A stretch of 64,000 bases of DNA, from contig DATMAU010000038.1 in NCBI GenBank assembly GCA_035559775.1, positions 34,561 to 98,560 of the forward strand. Direction: 5' to 3'. How positions within the stretch are numbered: the first letter of the stretch is position 1; each line of letters begins with the position of its first letter. Below the pieces are notes generated by a model. That model made no database searches. It was not told the DNA's origin and saw only the letters and a list, made by a program, of their open reading frames with translations. Origin of the DNA: AG1 sp035559775. GTDB lineage: Archaea; Thermoproteota; Thermoprotei_A; Sulfolobales; AG1. Of the stretch, positions 52,273 to 61,684 are shown in pieces. The position numbers and the translations under genes were made by a program.

Positions 52273-53415
52273 GTGGTTATGGTTAAGGTGCGCGAGATCA
52301 TGAGAGAAGCTTCGATAACACTGAGGAAGGACGATACTGTTGCGAAAGCCCTATCCATAATGGCTTCAGAGGGTCTCTGGGTGATCCCTATCGTTAGCGG
52401 AGAGGGAAGACTAGTGGGTGTGGTGAGCTATAGGGAGCTTCTCGAGAGGAGGGTTAGCCCGAGGGCCAGGGTCTCAAGCGTGATGTATCCACCATATTCT
52501 GTTAATGGCGATGATGATTTCAGCGAGGCTGTGGGTAGGATCTTCACTCTGAGGGTTAGGGGCATACCGGTTGTTGATTCAGACAGATATCTTATAGGTA
52601 TTATTATGAGGGAGGATGTGATAAGGTATCTCCTTAACGCAAACATGCTCCCAGGAGGGAGGGTCTCGAGCATAATGAGCTCGCCTGCTATAACTATAGA
52701 TGCAGAGGAATCAGTAGCCAGGGCTAGGATGGTTATGCTTAAGAACGGTGTGTCAAAGCTCCCAGTAATAGAGGGTGGGAAGCTATATGGGATCGTGAGT
52801 ATGAGAGACCTTGCTGAGAAAATGTACTATGCATTCTACCAGATAGGCTCCAGGAGAACAGGCTTCTATAAAACTGAGGAAGAGATCCTAGCGGCCCCTG
52901 TGAAAGAGGTGGCCTCGTCACCCGCAGTCACCGTAGATCAAAACGACCCAGTTAGAAGAGTCGCAGAGCTCATACTTAGCAAGAGATACTCAGGCTTCCC
53001 CGTACTCTCTGAAGGAAGGATTGTTGGGATGGTGAGCAGCTATGATATAGTAAAATCCGTTGTAAGGGTAAGAGAGGAGCTTCCCGTGGAAGCAAGGATC
53101 TCCGACCTAGAGGCCGAGGATCAGAGACAAGCATTGAACAGGCTGATAAGCAGCTATATAGCTAAGATCTCCAGGATAACAAAGATCCTAGATATCAAGG
53201 TAATAGTCAAGAGACTCTCAAAAGCCGGGAGCGGGGGTGCCTATATAGTTAATGTATATGTCAAGACAAACCACGATCAATATTCTGTCGAGGAGATAGA
53301 TAAAGATCCTCTGATAGCTGCAAGAAGATCTCTAGACCTTATAGAGAAAAGGATCATCAAACACTACGATAGGCTCAGGACTCTGAAGAGAAGAGAGAAA
53401 CAAGAGGTTGAATAG
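52273..53415 (+). CDS. Four-CBS-domain protein with C-terminal HPF/S30AE-like domain
   Basis: Four CBS motifs occur in order (about residues 3-58, 65-122, 128-185 and 210-265), forming two Bateman modules that usually bind adenine nucleotides. The last 95 residues (ALNRLISSYIAKISRITKIL, VYVKTNHDQYSVEEIDKDPL, and ARRSLDLIEKRIIKHYDRL) resemble the ribosome-hibernation fold of HPF/YfiA proteins. The protein may therefore bind the ribosome in response to energy charge. The CBS part is certain; the HPF-like part is by pattern only. GTG at 52273 or ATG at 52279 could be the start. Confidence 0.85.
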   Translation: MVMVKVREIMREASITLRKDDTVAKALSIMASEGLWVIPIVSGEGRLVGVVSYRELLERRVSPRARVSSVMYPPYSVNGDDDFSEAVGRIFTLRVRGIPVVDSDRYLIGIIMREDVIRYLLNANMLPGGRVSSIMSSPAITIDAEESVARARMVMLKNGVSKLPVIEGGKLYGIVSMRDLAEKMYYAFYQIGSRRTGFYKTEEEILAAPVKEVASSPAVTVDQNDPVRRVAELILSKRYSGFPVLSEGRIVGMVSSYDIVKSVVRVREELPVEARISDLEAEDQRQALNRLISSYIAKISRITKILDIKVIVKRLSKAGSGGAYIVNVYVKTNHDQYSVEEIDKDPLIAARRSLDLIEKRIIKHYDRLRTLKRREKQEVE

Positions 53416-53886
53416 ACATATCCTAACCTATTACCAGTTTTACTGGATCCTCCTTTTCTTCTCATGAAGAGCTTAGTCCCGAACAATTATTAGGCATAAA
53501 CCCAAAGATAGAAAAGATCCAACAAGCTCCAGGATCTATCTATCAATATCCTCTCGAACTACAATAAGGGTCGCTATGAACTCTATACGCTAAAGACGAA
53601 CAGATCTTTTACCGTATAATAGTTCTTAAACATATTATAGCAAGCTATTTCAATTTAACCAAAGTTTATCGACGATTAGTAACAATTCTTCTATTAGATC
53701 CCTTATATTTTATAGATAACCTTCAAACCTTGAAATACTATCTACTATACTAGTTACCACAAAACTCGAATCCCTCAAATCTTGTCTGTCGCAGAGCATC
53801 CAGTCTATGAAGGCCCTGCACAGTATAGCTCTCTCCTAGTTAAGTTATAGGATTTATAGGTTCGTTTTGTGTTTTTAATTATGGTT
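53416..53886. other. Intergenic stretch
   Basis: No gene or repeat is recognised. The last 40 bases include a TATA-like GATTTATAGG near 53849-53858, suitable for the tRNA-Val that follows. Confidence 0.4.
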
Positions 53887-53958
53887 GGGCCCGTAGTCTA
53901 GCGGTAGGACGCCGCCCTCACGCGGCGGAGGTCCGGGGTTCGAATCCCCGCGGGCCCA
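53887..53958 (+). tRNA. tRNA-Val (anticodon CAC)
   Basis: Acceptor GGGCCCG/CGGGCCC, D arm GTCT-AGCGGTA-GGAC, anticodon stem CCGCC/GGCGG with loop CTCACGC (anticodon CAC), T arm CGGGG-TTCGAAT-CCCCG, discriminator A. No intron, and CCA is not encoded. Confidence 0.97.
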
Positions 53959-54163
53959 TTAATGGTTAGCGGTTAGCTACCCTTGATCTTGCTAGAGAGA
54001 TGCTTATGGAGCACATGGGGTAGCCTGGTGAATGCCAGTCCTAGAAAGGTGAACAAGCTTATCTAAAGGCCCACCAATAGAAGTTATAAACAGCCAAAGA
54101 ACCGGGGGCAAAAACCCCTTCTTAGAGCCGTTGGTAATTAGATGAAACGATGCTTAAGTGATG
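53959..54163. other. Intergenic stretch before SOD with a small hairpin
   Basis: A GGGG-CAAAAA-CCCC hairpin lies near 54105-54118. The stretch from 54000 to 54090 is GC-richer than usual intergenic DNA here and could be another decayed element tail or a small RNA, but I could not align it with families 1 or 2. Confidence 0.3.
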
Positions 54164-54170
54164 TTTATAA
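54164..54170 (+). promoter_or_regulatory. TATA box of superoxide dismutase
   Basis: TTTATAA lies 20-26 bases before the ATG at 54190. It implies a leaderless mRNA and excludes the longer frame from 54142. Confidence 0.55.
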
Positions 54171-54189
54171 GTTTACTAGTGCAGGGAAT

Positions 54190-54831
54190 ATGGTGAACCT
54201 GTTGAAGAGATACGAACTCCCACCCCTTCCTTATGCCTACAATGCCCTTGAGCCCTATATAATTGAGGAGATCATGAGACTTCACCACCAGAGGCACCAC
54301 CAGGCATATGTTAACGGGGCTAATGCTGCTCTCGAGAAGATAGAAAAGCATCTCAAGGGGGAGGCTCAGATAGATGTTAGGGCTGTTATGAGAGACTTTA
54401 GCTTTAACTATGGGGGTCATATCATGCACACTATATTCTGGCCAAACATGGCTCCCCCAGGGAAAGGGGGTGGTAAGCCTGGCGGTGTTACTGCCGATCT
54501 TATCAACAAGGTCTTCGGTAGTTTTGAGAAGTTTAAAGATCTCTTCTCAGCAGCGGCTAAGACCGTTGAGGGCGTGGGCTGGGCTGTGCTAGCCTATGAT
54601 CCTTTGACCGAGGAGCTGAGGATCTACCAGGTGGAGAAGCATAACCTCCTAATAACCTCAGGAGCTGTGCCTGTGCTTGTTATTGATGTGTGGGAGCATG
54701 CGTATTACCTCCAGTATAAGAACGACAGGGGCTCTTATGTGGATAACTGGTGGAACGTGGTTAACTGGGACGATGTTGAGAGAAGGGTTAGAGCTGCCCA
54801 GAATCACGGGAGATCTTCTCTGGGCCTCTAA
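54190..54831 (+). CDS. sod: Iron/manganese superoxide dismutase
   Basis: This enzyme detoxifies superoxide. Metal ligands are His in RLHHQRHHQAY (about residue 30), His in YGGHIMHTIFW (about 78), and Asp and His in DVWEHAYYLQY (about 176). The C-terminal end VDNWWNVVNWDDVERR is canonical. The glycine-rich loop KGGGKPGG is typical of archaeal forms. The ATG at 54190 is preferred over the upstream one because of the TATA box. Fe or Mn use cannot be told. Confidence 0.95.
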   Translation: MVNLLKRYELPPLPYAYNALEPYIIEEIMRLHHQRHHQAYVNGANAALEKIEKHLKGEAQIDVRAVMRDFSFNYGGHIMHTIFWPNMAPPGKGGGKPGGVTADLINKVFGSFEKFKDLFSAAAKTVEGVGWAVLAYDPLTEELRIYQVEKHNLLITSGAVPVLVIDVWEHAYYLQYKNDRGSYVDNWWNVVNWDDVERRVRAAQNHGRSSLGL

Positions 54832-54891
54832 CTCCTCATAGCTATAAGTTTTTAACCTGTCAACACTTCCTATTATATTTAGAGTGGGATT

Positions 54892-55404
54892 TTGAGCAAT
54901 ATAGCTGGTTTCGGGACTCTAGAGCATAATGTTGCCATAGCCCTGGGTATATGGGAGCAATTGGAGAGGATGCTGGGAGAGCTTTATGATAAGCTCTCAC
55001 GCGTTGTTTTCACTTCTGAGAAGATATTGCTGAAATACTTGTCAGAGATGTGTGAGAAGCATGCTGAATATATAGCTAGGCTTTACTACGAGTACGAGGC
55101 TATGGAGAAAAGGCTATCACCAGAGGAGCTGAGGGAAATAGATAGGGCCTCTAGAAAGGTTCTAAGAGATATAGAGGAGGTTTATCTAAGGGCCAGGAAT
55201 CTCATAGACCCTCTAGAACTAGCACTAGCTATAGAGGAGATGGAGAAGATGTGTGATGTGGTTAGAGATAGCTATAATATACTTAGAGAGCACGGGGATG
55301 GGGAGGCATGGTATATTGGGAAACTCATAGATATGATCACAAGCGAGACGAGGATTAGGAGAGAAGTTCTGGGAGAAGTGGTGAAGAGGTTAGGCTCCAG
55401 GTGA
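54892..55404 (+). CDS. Hypothetical helical protein upstream of Hel308
   Basis: The 170 residues form long charged helices with scattered Glu/His (LEHNVAIALGIWEQLERML, MCEKHAEYIARLYYEYEAME, LALAIEEMEKMCDVVRD), reminiscent of ferritin-like bundles but without a clear ExxH pair set. I do not recognise it. TTG start. Its stop overlaps the Hel308 start by four bases, so the two are translationally coupled. Confidence 0.7.
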   Translation: MSNIAGFGTLEHNVAIALGIWEQLERMLGELYDKLSRVVFTSEKILLKYLSEMCEKHAEYIARLYYEYEAMEKRLSPEELREIDRASRKVLRDIEEVYLRARNLIDPLELALAIEEMEKMCDVVRDSYNILREHGDGEAWYIGKLIDMITSETRIRREVLGEVVKRLGSR

Positions 55405-57572
55405 AAAGCCCCACATGCCCCGAAAAACCGATCCCTATCGATGGGCTAGAGATCCCTGAGAATATCAGAAAGATTATAATTGAAAAAGGCTATAGGAGCC
55501 TAACACCGCCCCAGGCAGAGGCTATAAGGAAAGGTCTGCTGAGCGGCAAAAACATGGTGGTATCAGCACCAACAGCTAGTGGGAAGACCTTTATAGCCGA
55601 GCTAGCAATGATCAATGCCTATCTAAACAACGGTATGGGGATCTATACATGCCCGCTAAAAGCCCTCGCCAACGAGAAATACGCCGAGTTCAAGGTGTGG
55701 GAAAAATTTCTAGGACTAAGAGTTGGTATAAGCACGGGCGATTATGACAACTCTGGAGAGGATCTAGAGGGATACGATCTTGTAGTAACGACCTACGAAA
55801 GACTCGACTCACTATTACGCCATAAACCAGACTGGCTTTCTAGGGTAAGAGTGATAGTGATTGACGAGATACACGAGGTAGGCGATCCCGAGAGAGGACC
55901 AGTGATAGAGATGATCGTTGCCAGGGCTATCAAGCTAGGCTCCCAGATAGTTGGGCTCAGTGCAACTATAGGGAATCCGTGGGATCTATCATCATGGGTC
56001 AGGGGAGAGCTTATAGTCTGTGACTGGAGGCCTGTCCCCCTTATCCAGGGCTATTACGATAGATCATCTAATAAGGTTTATTACGAGGACGGGAGGGTTG
56101 AGGATGTTAAGGGGGATCTTATAAGCTATATGGTGTCTAAAGCCTATCTAGATGACCAGCAACTCCTAGTGTTTAGGCATTCTAGGAGAGAAGCTGAATC
56201 TATGGCTAGAAACATAGCTGAGAAGCTCGGGCTTTTAGCATCCTCTTTTAAAAACCAGCCAGACGCTAAGACCCTTGCCGAAGAGCTTAGAGAAAAAGCT
56301 TCTACTAGGTATGAATACGAATCCCTCTCACCACTGATCCTCAGAGGAGTTGCCTATCATCACGCAGGATTATCACACGGATCCAGGGTTGTTATAGAGA
56401 AGGGTTTTAGAGAGAGGATCCTTAAGGTTGTTGTAGCAACACCAACACTAGCCGCGGGGGTTAATCTGCCTGCTAGGAGGGTTATTATGTATACTAGGAG
56501 ATATTCGGAGGACGGTTACGATGATATAAGTGTTATGGAGTATAAGCAGATGGCCGGCAGGGCTGGCAGGCCCCAGTATGACCCCTATGGTGAGGTCATA
56601 ATAGCGGATCGAACTCCTAGAGATGCTGTGAGATATATAAAAGGATCTCCTGAAAATGTGGAATCAGCGCTATCAAGCGAAAGAAGCCTAAGGATACACG
56701 TGCTATCATTAATAGCATCTGGATATGCTGAAAATGAGGCTGAGCTGAACGAGATCTTCTCCCTAACCCTGTACGGGTCTCGCGGAGGAGTGCTTGCTGG
56801 CCCCTCTATAAAGAGGATCATAGATGATCTTAGTAGCTGGGGCATGGTTAGAGTATTAAGAGGAAGTTTAAAGCCGACATCCCTTGGTCTTGTTGTTGCA
56901 AGACAGTATCTAGACCCGCTCACTGCCAAGAGATCCCTGGATATTATGAAGACCAAGAGCGATATTGCCAGTGAGCTATGGTATTTGCACTTAGTAACCT
57001 ATACCCCTGATTTTCTCAGGAGCATTACCAGAAGATCCGGTTATAGGGAGTATGAGGAGGAGGCAATGAGATCTTTAGAAGCAGGAGAGATCCCTTCAGC
57101 CCATGATGAGGATCTATTTGGTGAGGAGTGGTTAATAGCATATAGATATGCAAGAGTCCTTGAAGCCTGGATTAATGAGGAGAGCGAGGATGCTATACTT
57201 GAAAAATATAAGATCATGCCAGGCGATCTGAGAGTTATTGTGGAGACGGCTACATGGATCTCGCACGCCCTTAGCGCTGTCTCATCGGTAATGCCTAGCA
57301 CGAGGCATCATTCGAGAGAGCTTGAAAAAATAGCTATAAGGATAGAGAATGGGGTTAAAGAGGAGCTGTTACCATTGATAAAGATCAGGGGTGTGGGGAG
57401 GGTTAGGGCTAGGATACTATATAACGCTGGTATAAAGAGCATCGATGATCTTAGGAGAACAGATCCTAGGAAGCTTCTAAGCCTCAGAGGCTTTGGAGAA
57501 GCCCTTGTGAGGCAGATCTACGAAGAGATAGGTTTTTCGAAAAACGAGCAGAAGGATAGGAAGATCCTTTAG
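55401..57572 (+). CDS. hel308: Hel308/Hjm DNA repair helicase
   Basis: This superfamily 2 helicase acts on stalled forks and unwinds lagging strands. The 723 residues contain the Q motif LTPPQAEAI, Walker A PTASGKT (about residue 60), the DEIH box VIDEIHEVGDP, SAT motif LSATIGNP, motif IV LVFRHSRREAE, and motif V/VI ATPTLAAGVNLPARR and YKQMAGRAGRPQYD. The C-terminal helix-hairpin-helix (IRGVGRVRARILYNAGI) binds DNA. GTG start overlapping the gene before it. Confidence 0.95.
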   Translation: MKSPTCPEKPIPIDGLEIPENIRKIIIEKGYRSLTPPQAEAIRKGLLSGKNMVVSAPTASGKTFIAELAMINAYLNNGMGIYTCPLKALANEKYAEFKVWEKFLGLRVGISTGDYDNSGEDLEGYDLVVTTYERLDSLLRHKPDWLSRVRVIVIDEIHEVGDPERGPVIEMIVARAIKLGSQIVGLSATIGNPWDLSSWVRGELIVCDWRPVPLIQGYYDRSSNKVYYEDGRVEDVKGDLISYMVSKAYLDDQQLLVFRHSRREAESMARNIAEKLGLLASSFKNQPDAKTLAEELREKASTRYEYESLSPLILRGVAYHHAGLSHGSRVVIEKGFRERILKVVVATPTLAAGVNLPARRVIMYTRRYSEDGYDDISVMEYKQMAGRAGRPQYDPYGEVIIADRTPRDAVRYIKGSPENVESALSSERSLRIHVLSLIASGYAENEAELNEIFSLTLYGSRGGVLAGPSIKRIIDDLSSWGMVRVLRGSLKPTSLGLVVARQYLDPLTAKRSLDIMKTKSDIASELWYLHLVTYTPDFLRSITRRSGYREYEEEAMRSLEAGEIPSAHDEDLFGEEWLIAYRYARVLEAWINEESEDAILEKYKIMPGDLRVIVETATWISHALSAVSSVMPSTRHHSRELEKIAIRIENGVKEELLPLIKIRGVGRVRARILYNAGIKSIDDLRRTDPRKLLSLRGFGEALVRQIYEEIGFSKNEQKDRKIL

Positions 57573-57611
57573 AATTTTAAGCATATATTTCTCTAACCAC
57601 TTCTCTCAGTA

Positions 57612-58631
57612 GTGATTATCTTGAAAGTAGGTGTTGCCATAATAGGCTTTGGCAATGTTGGGAGGGAGCTATCAAGGGTTCTAGCTAGAAAGGCAGGGTT
57701 TTTAAAAACAGAGATGAGTGTCGAGATAGAGGTGAAGGGCATAGCAGCCTCCAAAGGATATGTTACCCTAGGACAAGGTTGGAGGAAAGAGATCCTGGCC
57801 CTCGCCTCAAGATATGAGACAGGGGATAGGGGGTTTCTACACATGGCTGGAGATCCTTTAGAGCTCGTGGATCTAACATCCCCAGATCTTGCCTTCGTAG
57901 CAATACCTCCATCATATGCTACTGGAGAGCCTAACCTCACAATCTATAGAGGCCTCCTAAAGAGGGGCGTGAGCATCATAACCGCTGATAAGACTGGCCT
58001 AGCATTGAGATATGATGAGCTTTTTGGGGAGGCTAGGAGGAGGGGTGTCTATATAGGATATAGGGCTACAGTTATGGCTGGTACTCCAGCTATAGATGTT
58101 ATCACAGGACTCATGGGCAGAGAGATAAGAATGATCAGAGGTATTCTTAACGCGACAACAAACTATATACTATCCCTCGTTGAGAAGGGCCTAAGCTTTG
58201 ATGAAGCAGTATCGAAAGCCGTGGCTGAAAAGCTAGCAGAACCGGATCCCAGCATAGATACCGCTGGGCTCGACCCCTCTGCAAAGCTAGCAATACTTGT
58301 TAGCAGCGCTGGTGTCAAGATAACTATGGAGGATGTGAGAAGAACACCCCTAACGAGCGTGCCAGAGAATATAGTGAGAGAGGCAGTAAGGTCTGGCAGG
58401 CGTGTTAAATATATAGCTATAGCTGATATGGAGAGAAAAATATTCTCGGTATCTCCAGAGATCCTAGAACCAGGGGATCCTTTGTCAGACATCTCGGGCA
58501 ACTATAATGGCTTGTCAATAGATATTGAAGGGGAAAGGATCTTGCTAACAGGCCCTGCAGGACCGGCATGGAGAACCGCGGGTGTAATGTTCACAGATCT
58601 TATTACATATCTGAACCAAAGGCGGGTTTAG
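57612..58631 (+). CDS. hom: Homoserine dehydrogenase
   Basis: This enzyme reduces aspartate semialdehyde to homoserine for threonine and methionine synthesis. The N-terminal Rossmann motif is VAIIGFGNVGRELSRVL. The catalytic region has ITADKTGLAL, GGTP-like MAGTPAIDV, LNATTNYILS, and the conserved AEPDPSIDTAGLDPSAKLAI. The 339 residues show no ACT domain. GTG start, or TTG three codons later. It pairs functionally with threonine synthase at 32 kb. Confidence 0.93.
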   Translation: MIILKVGVAIIGFGNVGRELSRVLARKAGFLKTEMSVEIEVKGIAASKGYVTLGQGWRKEILALASRYETGDRGFLHMAGDPLELVDLTSPDLAFVAIPPSYATGEPNLTIYRGLLKRGVSIITADKTGLALRYDELFGEARRRGVYIGYRATVMAGTPAIDVITGLMGREIRMIRGILNATTNYILSLVEKGLSFDEAVSKAVAEKLAEPDPSIDTAGLDPSAKLAILVSSAGVKITMEDVRRTPLTSVPENIVREAVRSGRRVKYIAIADMERKIFSVSPEILEPGDPLSDISGNYNGLSIDIEGERILLTGPAGPAWRTAGVMFTDLITYLNQRRV

Positions 58632-58725
58632 AATACTTATACTTAGGGCTATTCAACCCAACATAGAGTTAAGAGAGCATGATAACTCGCTATTCTTCGT
58701 ATAGGTCATAATCCTCGTAGCCAGG

Positions 58726-58881
58726 CTACCTAGCATAGATCCTCTCGTGTTGGTGGATAGATATCACTAAATCTGCGCAGAACTCTTCCACTTCTGCGAT
58801 TTTCTTAATATCTAATTTTAAGTCTTCGGGGGGAAGGCAATAACTTCTTTCTTCACGCTTAAATAGCCTTTCGAGTCTTCC
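58726..58881 (-). pseudogene. Possible gene remnant, 51 codons without start
   Basis: Between two stops the minus strand reads RLERLFKREERSYCLPPEDL, then KIAEVEEFCADLVISIHQHE and RIYAR. It looks protein-like (charged amphipathic helices) but has no start codon and no promoter. It may be the tail of a lost gene. The rest of 58632-59196 shows nothing recognisable. Confidence 0.3.
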
Positions 58882-59196
58882 TTAACAAGTACTAACTACA
58901 GGAATAGTTCTGGTTGATAGGCTAGGTTTAAAAGAGCATTCCAGCCCCAGGATCGTTAGTGTTATTGCTCGCTAGTGAGAGCTCCTCATAACCTCCTTTA
59001 CTCCGAGATAAGGCTCCTATATAGCTAGCCGATTTAGAGCTTTAGCCTATCTGGGCTTAAGCTGGTCTTGAATTAAGAGTTAAATGCGTTAAAGCAAGCG
59101 CTTGGTAGTAATAGCTTGTCTTTGTAACACTTATGCTTGAGCCTTGTTTCTTAACAGTACCAGAGCTGTTCTGAGAGGCTTAATAACGATGTTTAA

Positions 59197-59270
59197 TGGG
59201 GCCGCGGGGATTTGAACCCCGGACCACGAGGGCCCAAGCCTCGCATCCTACCAAGCTAGACTACGGCCCC
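59197..59270 (-). tRNA. tRNA-Pro (anticodon TGG)
   Basis: The minus strand gives acceptor GGGGCCG/CGGCCCC, anticodon stem CGAGG/CCTCG with loop CTTGGGC (anticodon TGG), T arm CGGGG-TTCAAAT-CCCCG, and discriminator A. No intron and no encoded CCA. A TATA-like AATATACTA lies about 20 bases upstream. Confidence 0.97.
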
Positions 59271-59384
59271 TATTAGTAGTATATTGATATGGGCTATAAG
59301 GGTTTTATCGGCTAGGTTTTATTAGTTACGCTATGATCCTATCTCGGGATCTTTATAGTGCTCAGAAGCTCTAGGCTGGGTGGA

Positions 59385-60176
59385 CTATTTGCACTCCTTT
59401 TTAAGAACTATCAGAGATACCCATATTCTGCTTGATAGCTGTTTTGATTTAAAGAGGCTTTCGTCGAAACATGCTTCCGTGTGGAGTAGCTCATAGTAGA
59501 GGGGAACGGGCTCATGATCATTTATTAGGATCAATCTATATGCTCCTTCAACCTTCATCTCCTGAATCGTCTTCTTTATAAGCACATGCCTCTCATAAGG
59601 CTTTATAGTGATGACATTCATAGCCACCGCCCTGTTCCTCATTAAGTTGCTTGAGAGCTTATTCTCCATCTCTCCTACCAGCTCTATCATCCTCTCATGG
59701 ATCTCCTCTCCTAAAGCCGCTTCGATCTCTTTTAAGACATATTCGATCTCATGATCGCTGATCCCTGTTTTAGACATGGCATTAAGGATCTCGGTAAATA
59801 TTGCTCTCTCCTCATCCTCTATATGATCCTCCATAGCCTCGTAATACACAGCAGCTTTTGAAGCTAGAACCTCTCCCCTATCTCCCGCCACATAGGCGGC
59901 CATGAGATCCTTGAACCTATCCCTAACAATCGAATGAAGTGATGTGAAATCTCTGCTAAGCTTATACCCGTGTGAAACGAGAAGATCTGCTAGAGCCTCT
60001 TCCTTCTTATGGTGGCATGAGTCTATGAATATGTTTTTAAACTCCTTATAGAGGGGCAGCACTTGCTCTATAGAATCTCTCTCACTAAGCATATAGGACG
60101 ACGATGCAGAGATTAGAAGAGCGTTAATAGCCCTCCTAATAACCCCGTGCTCCTCGATAAACAGGTCAAACCACAT
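59385..60176 (-). CDS. Hemerythrin-like protein with DUF2249 domain
   Basis: The N-terminal HHE helical bundle shows metal-ligand residues in EEHGVIRRA, SCHHKKEEAL, MEDHIEDEERAIF and an intervening LHSIV. The C-terminal segment ITIKPYERHVLIKKTIQE and LILINDHEPVPLYYELLH is the DUF2249 domain. Such fusions bind oxygen, nitric oxide or iron and are linked to stress responses. The 263 residues fit the family. The gene is single, and its exact role is unknown. Confidence 0.85.
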   Translation of the reverse strand: MWFDLFIEEHGVIRRAINALLISASSSYMLSERDSIEQVLPLYKEFKNIFIDSCHHKKEEALADLLVSHGYKLSRDFTSLHSIVRDRFKDLMAAYVAGDRGEVLASKAAVYYEAMEDHIEDEERAIFTEILNAMSKTGISDHEIEYVLKEIEAALGEEIHERMIELVGEMENKLSSNLMRNRAVAMNVITIKPYERHVLIKKTIQEMKVEGAYRLILINDHEPVPLYYELLHTEACFDESLFKSKQLSSRIWVSLIVLKKECK

Positions 60177-60349
60177 AGGCTCCCACCAGATCGGCTTGTG
60201 TTGTGGGTGTATAAGATGATAGCCTAAAAGGTTAGGGTTGCATAAGATTCAGCTACGGATCCGGTGTTCTAGACCTTAAACACCTGCTAGATCCCATGTG
60301 CTAAATATAGATTTTTAAATATCGAACCAAGTCCTGATCGGGTGGCAGT

Positions 60350-60880
60350 GTGGAACGGGCAAAAAAGATCGGCATTATAGTGCTAGCAATATCCTTAATA
60401 TCTATAGCAACTGCGTATGCACTAAATAACCTAGTCGGCGTGATAAATATTGGGGGGACTTTCTCGCTTATCAAAAAAGCTGAGATGATCCCAAGCACGG
60501 TTAATATAGATCTAGGCGTTATAAGTGAGAGCCAAGGCTCGAGATCTTTCGACAACATAGCTAAGCTCGTAGTTCGAAACAGCGCAAAAATCATAGCCAA
60601 GGCTAGCCCTACCCAGGGTTACACACCAGTTAGTGGGAATTTGTCGCTAATTATCAATGCCGAGATGACCCTCAGCAGCGGTAATAAGAAATACGTTATA
60701 CAGATGCCATGTCTCCACTCAATAGGCGAGTGCTACAGGATCCTCGTGCTAATACCCGGATACGATGCGCCCATGGATATAGATCCGGGCGAGTATAGTG
60801 TTAGCCTCAAGATAAACTGGACAGCCCAGGGTAGTGGAAATGCCAATGTAAACCTAGCTATACAGATCGAGTCTGACTGA
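60350..60880 (+). CDS. Secreted or membrane-anchored protein of unknown function
   Basis: An N-terminal hydrophobic segment (IGIIVLAISLISIATAYAL) is a signal or anchor. The remaining 150 residues are beta-rich with a Cys pair (MPCLHSIGECYRI), like archaeal extracellular proteins of the SipW/camelysin type. A TATA element at 60311-60322 and GGTGG before the GTG support the start. It lies convergent with the formate-dehydrogenase-like genes. Confidence 0.72.
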   Translation: MERAKKIGIIVLAISLISIATAYALNNLVGVINIGGTFSLIKKAEMIPSTVNIDLGVISESQGSRSFDNIAKLVVRNSAKIIAKASPTQGYTPVSGNLSLIINAEMTLSSGNKKYVIQMPCLHSIGECYRILVLIPGYDAPMDIDPGEYSVSLKINWTAQGSGNANVNLAIQIESD

Positions 60881-60919
60881 TACAGAGCAACTTTTTCTCT
60901 GCAACAGCTAGGATCGCTC

Positions 60920-61684
60920 TCAGATTCCAAGCCTTTTTCTGATAAACCTATTAAGCATTGAAATGAGAGCTACCAGCCTAACTCTCCTTTTAAGGTTTAC
61001 AAAGAACCATCTATAGGGATCGAGCTTCTTCTTAGGAACAGGTGGTAGTATCTTTCCCATCGCTGTCGACTTCTCCCTAGACACCACATAAACCCACCTA
61101 GTCCCTCCCCCTATGTATCTATCAAGCCCGACACCATAGACCACTCGCCCTCTAGCCGCCTCGCGTCTAGCCATATCAGCTATAACCCCTATTGGTGCGA
61201 ATGTAAAGACACTCGTTGGGCATACCTCAACACATGCTGGTTGTAGGCCATGCTGTATCCTATCTACACAGAACGTGCATTTATAATACTTACCATCGCC
61301 CCCTCTAGCAGGCACATCGAAGGGGCATGCGGCTAGGCAGTTACCTATACCCAGGCAGTCATCACGGTTGATCACAACGGCGCCTTCATCACTGATAACT
61401 ATTGCTGAGACAGGGCATGCTAGGGCGCACGGCGGGTCTAGGCAGTGCATGCATTGGAAGGGTAGTGGGAGTATTACTCCAGCTTCGTGGAAGATCACTA
61501 CCTTCCAGTTACTCGCACTCAGCTTTGGAGGGCTTGTAAAAGATCCTGTGAAAGCGAGCTCCTCTGCTGGGAGGCCGTTCCATTCCTTACATGCGAGCTG
61601 GCATGCCCTGCATCCTATACACCTATCTAGATCTACCAGCACGCCATAGCCGTTCCTAACCCTCTCTATCCCAGTGATCCTCAT
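60920..61684 (-). CDS. Fe-S electron-transfer subunit of a formate-dehydrogenase-like enzyme
   Basis: The protein has four 4Fe-4S ferredoxin motifs: CIGCRACQLAC (about residue 24), CMHCLDPPCALAC, CLGIGNCLAAC, and CTFCVDRIQHG...CVEVCP. It passes electrons from the molybdopterin subunit. The ATG at 61684 overlaps the stop of that subunit by four bases and is the likely start, although the frame is open ten codons further. The C-terminus is basic and lacks the usual membrane helix. DMSO or polysulfide reductase beta subunits are related alternatives. Confidence 0.88.
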   Translation of the reverse strand: MRITGIERVRNGYGVLVDLDRCIGCRACQLACKEWNGLPAEELAFTGSFTSPPKLSASNWKVVIFHEAGVILPLPFQCMHCLDPPCALACPVSAIVISDEGAVVINRDDCLGIGNCLAACPFDVPARGGDGKYYKCTFCVDRIQHGLQPACVEVCPTSVFTFAPIGVIADMARREAARGRVVYGVGLDRYIGGGTRWVYVVSREKSTAMGKILPPVPKKKLDPYRWFFVNLKRRVRLVALISMLNRFIRKRLGI

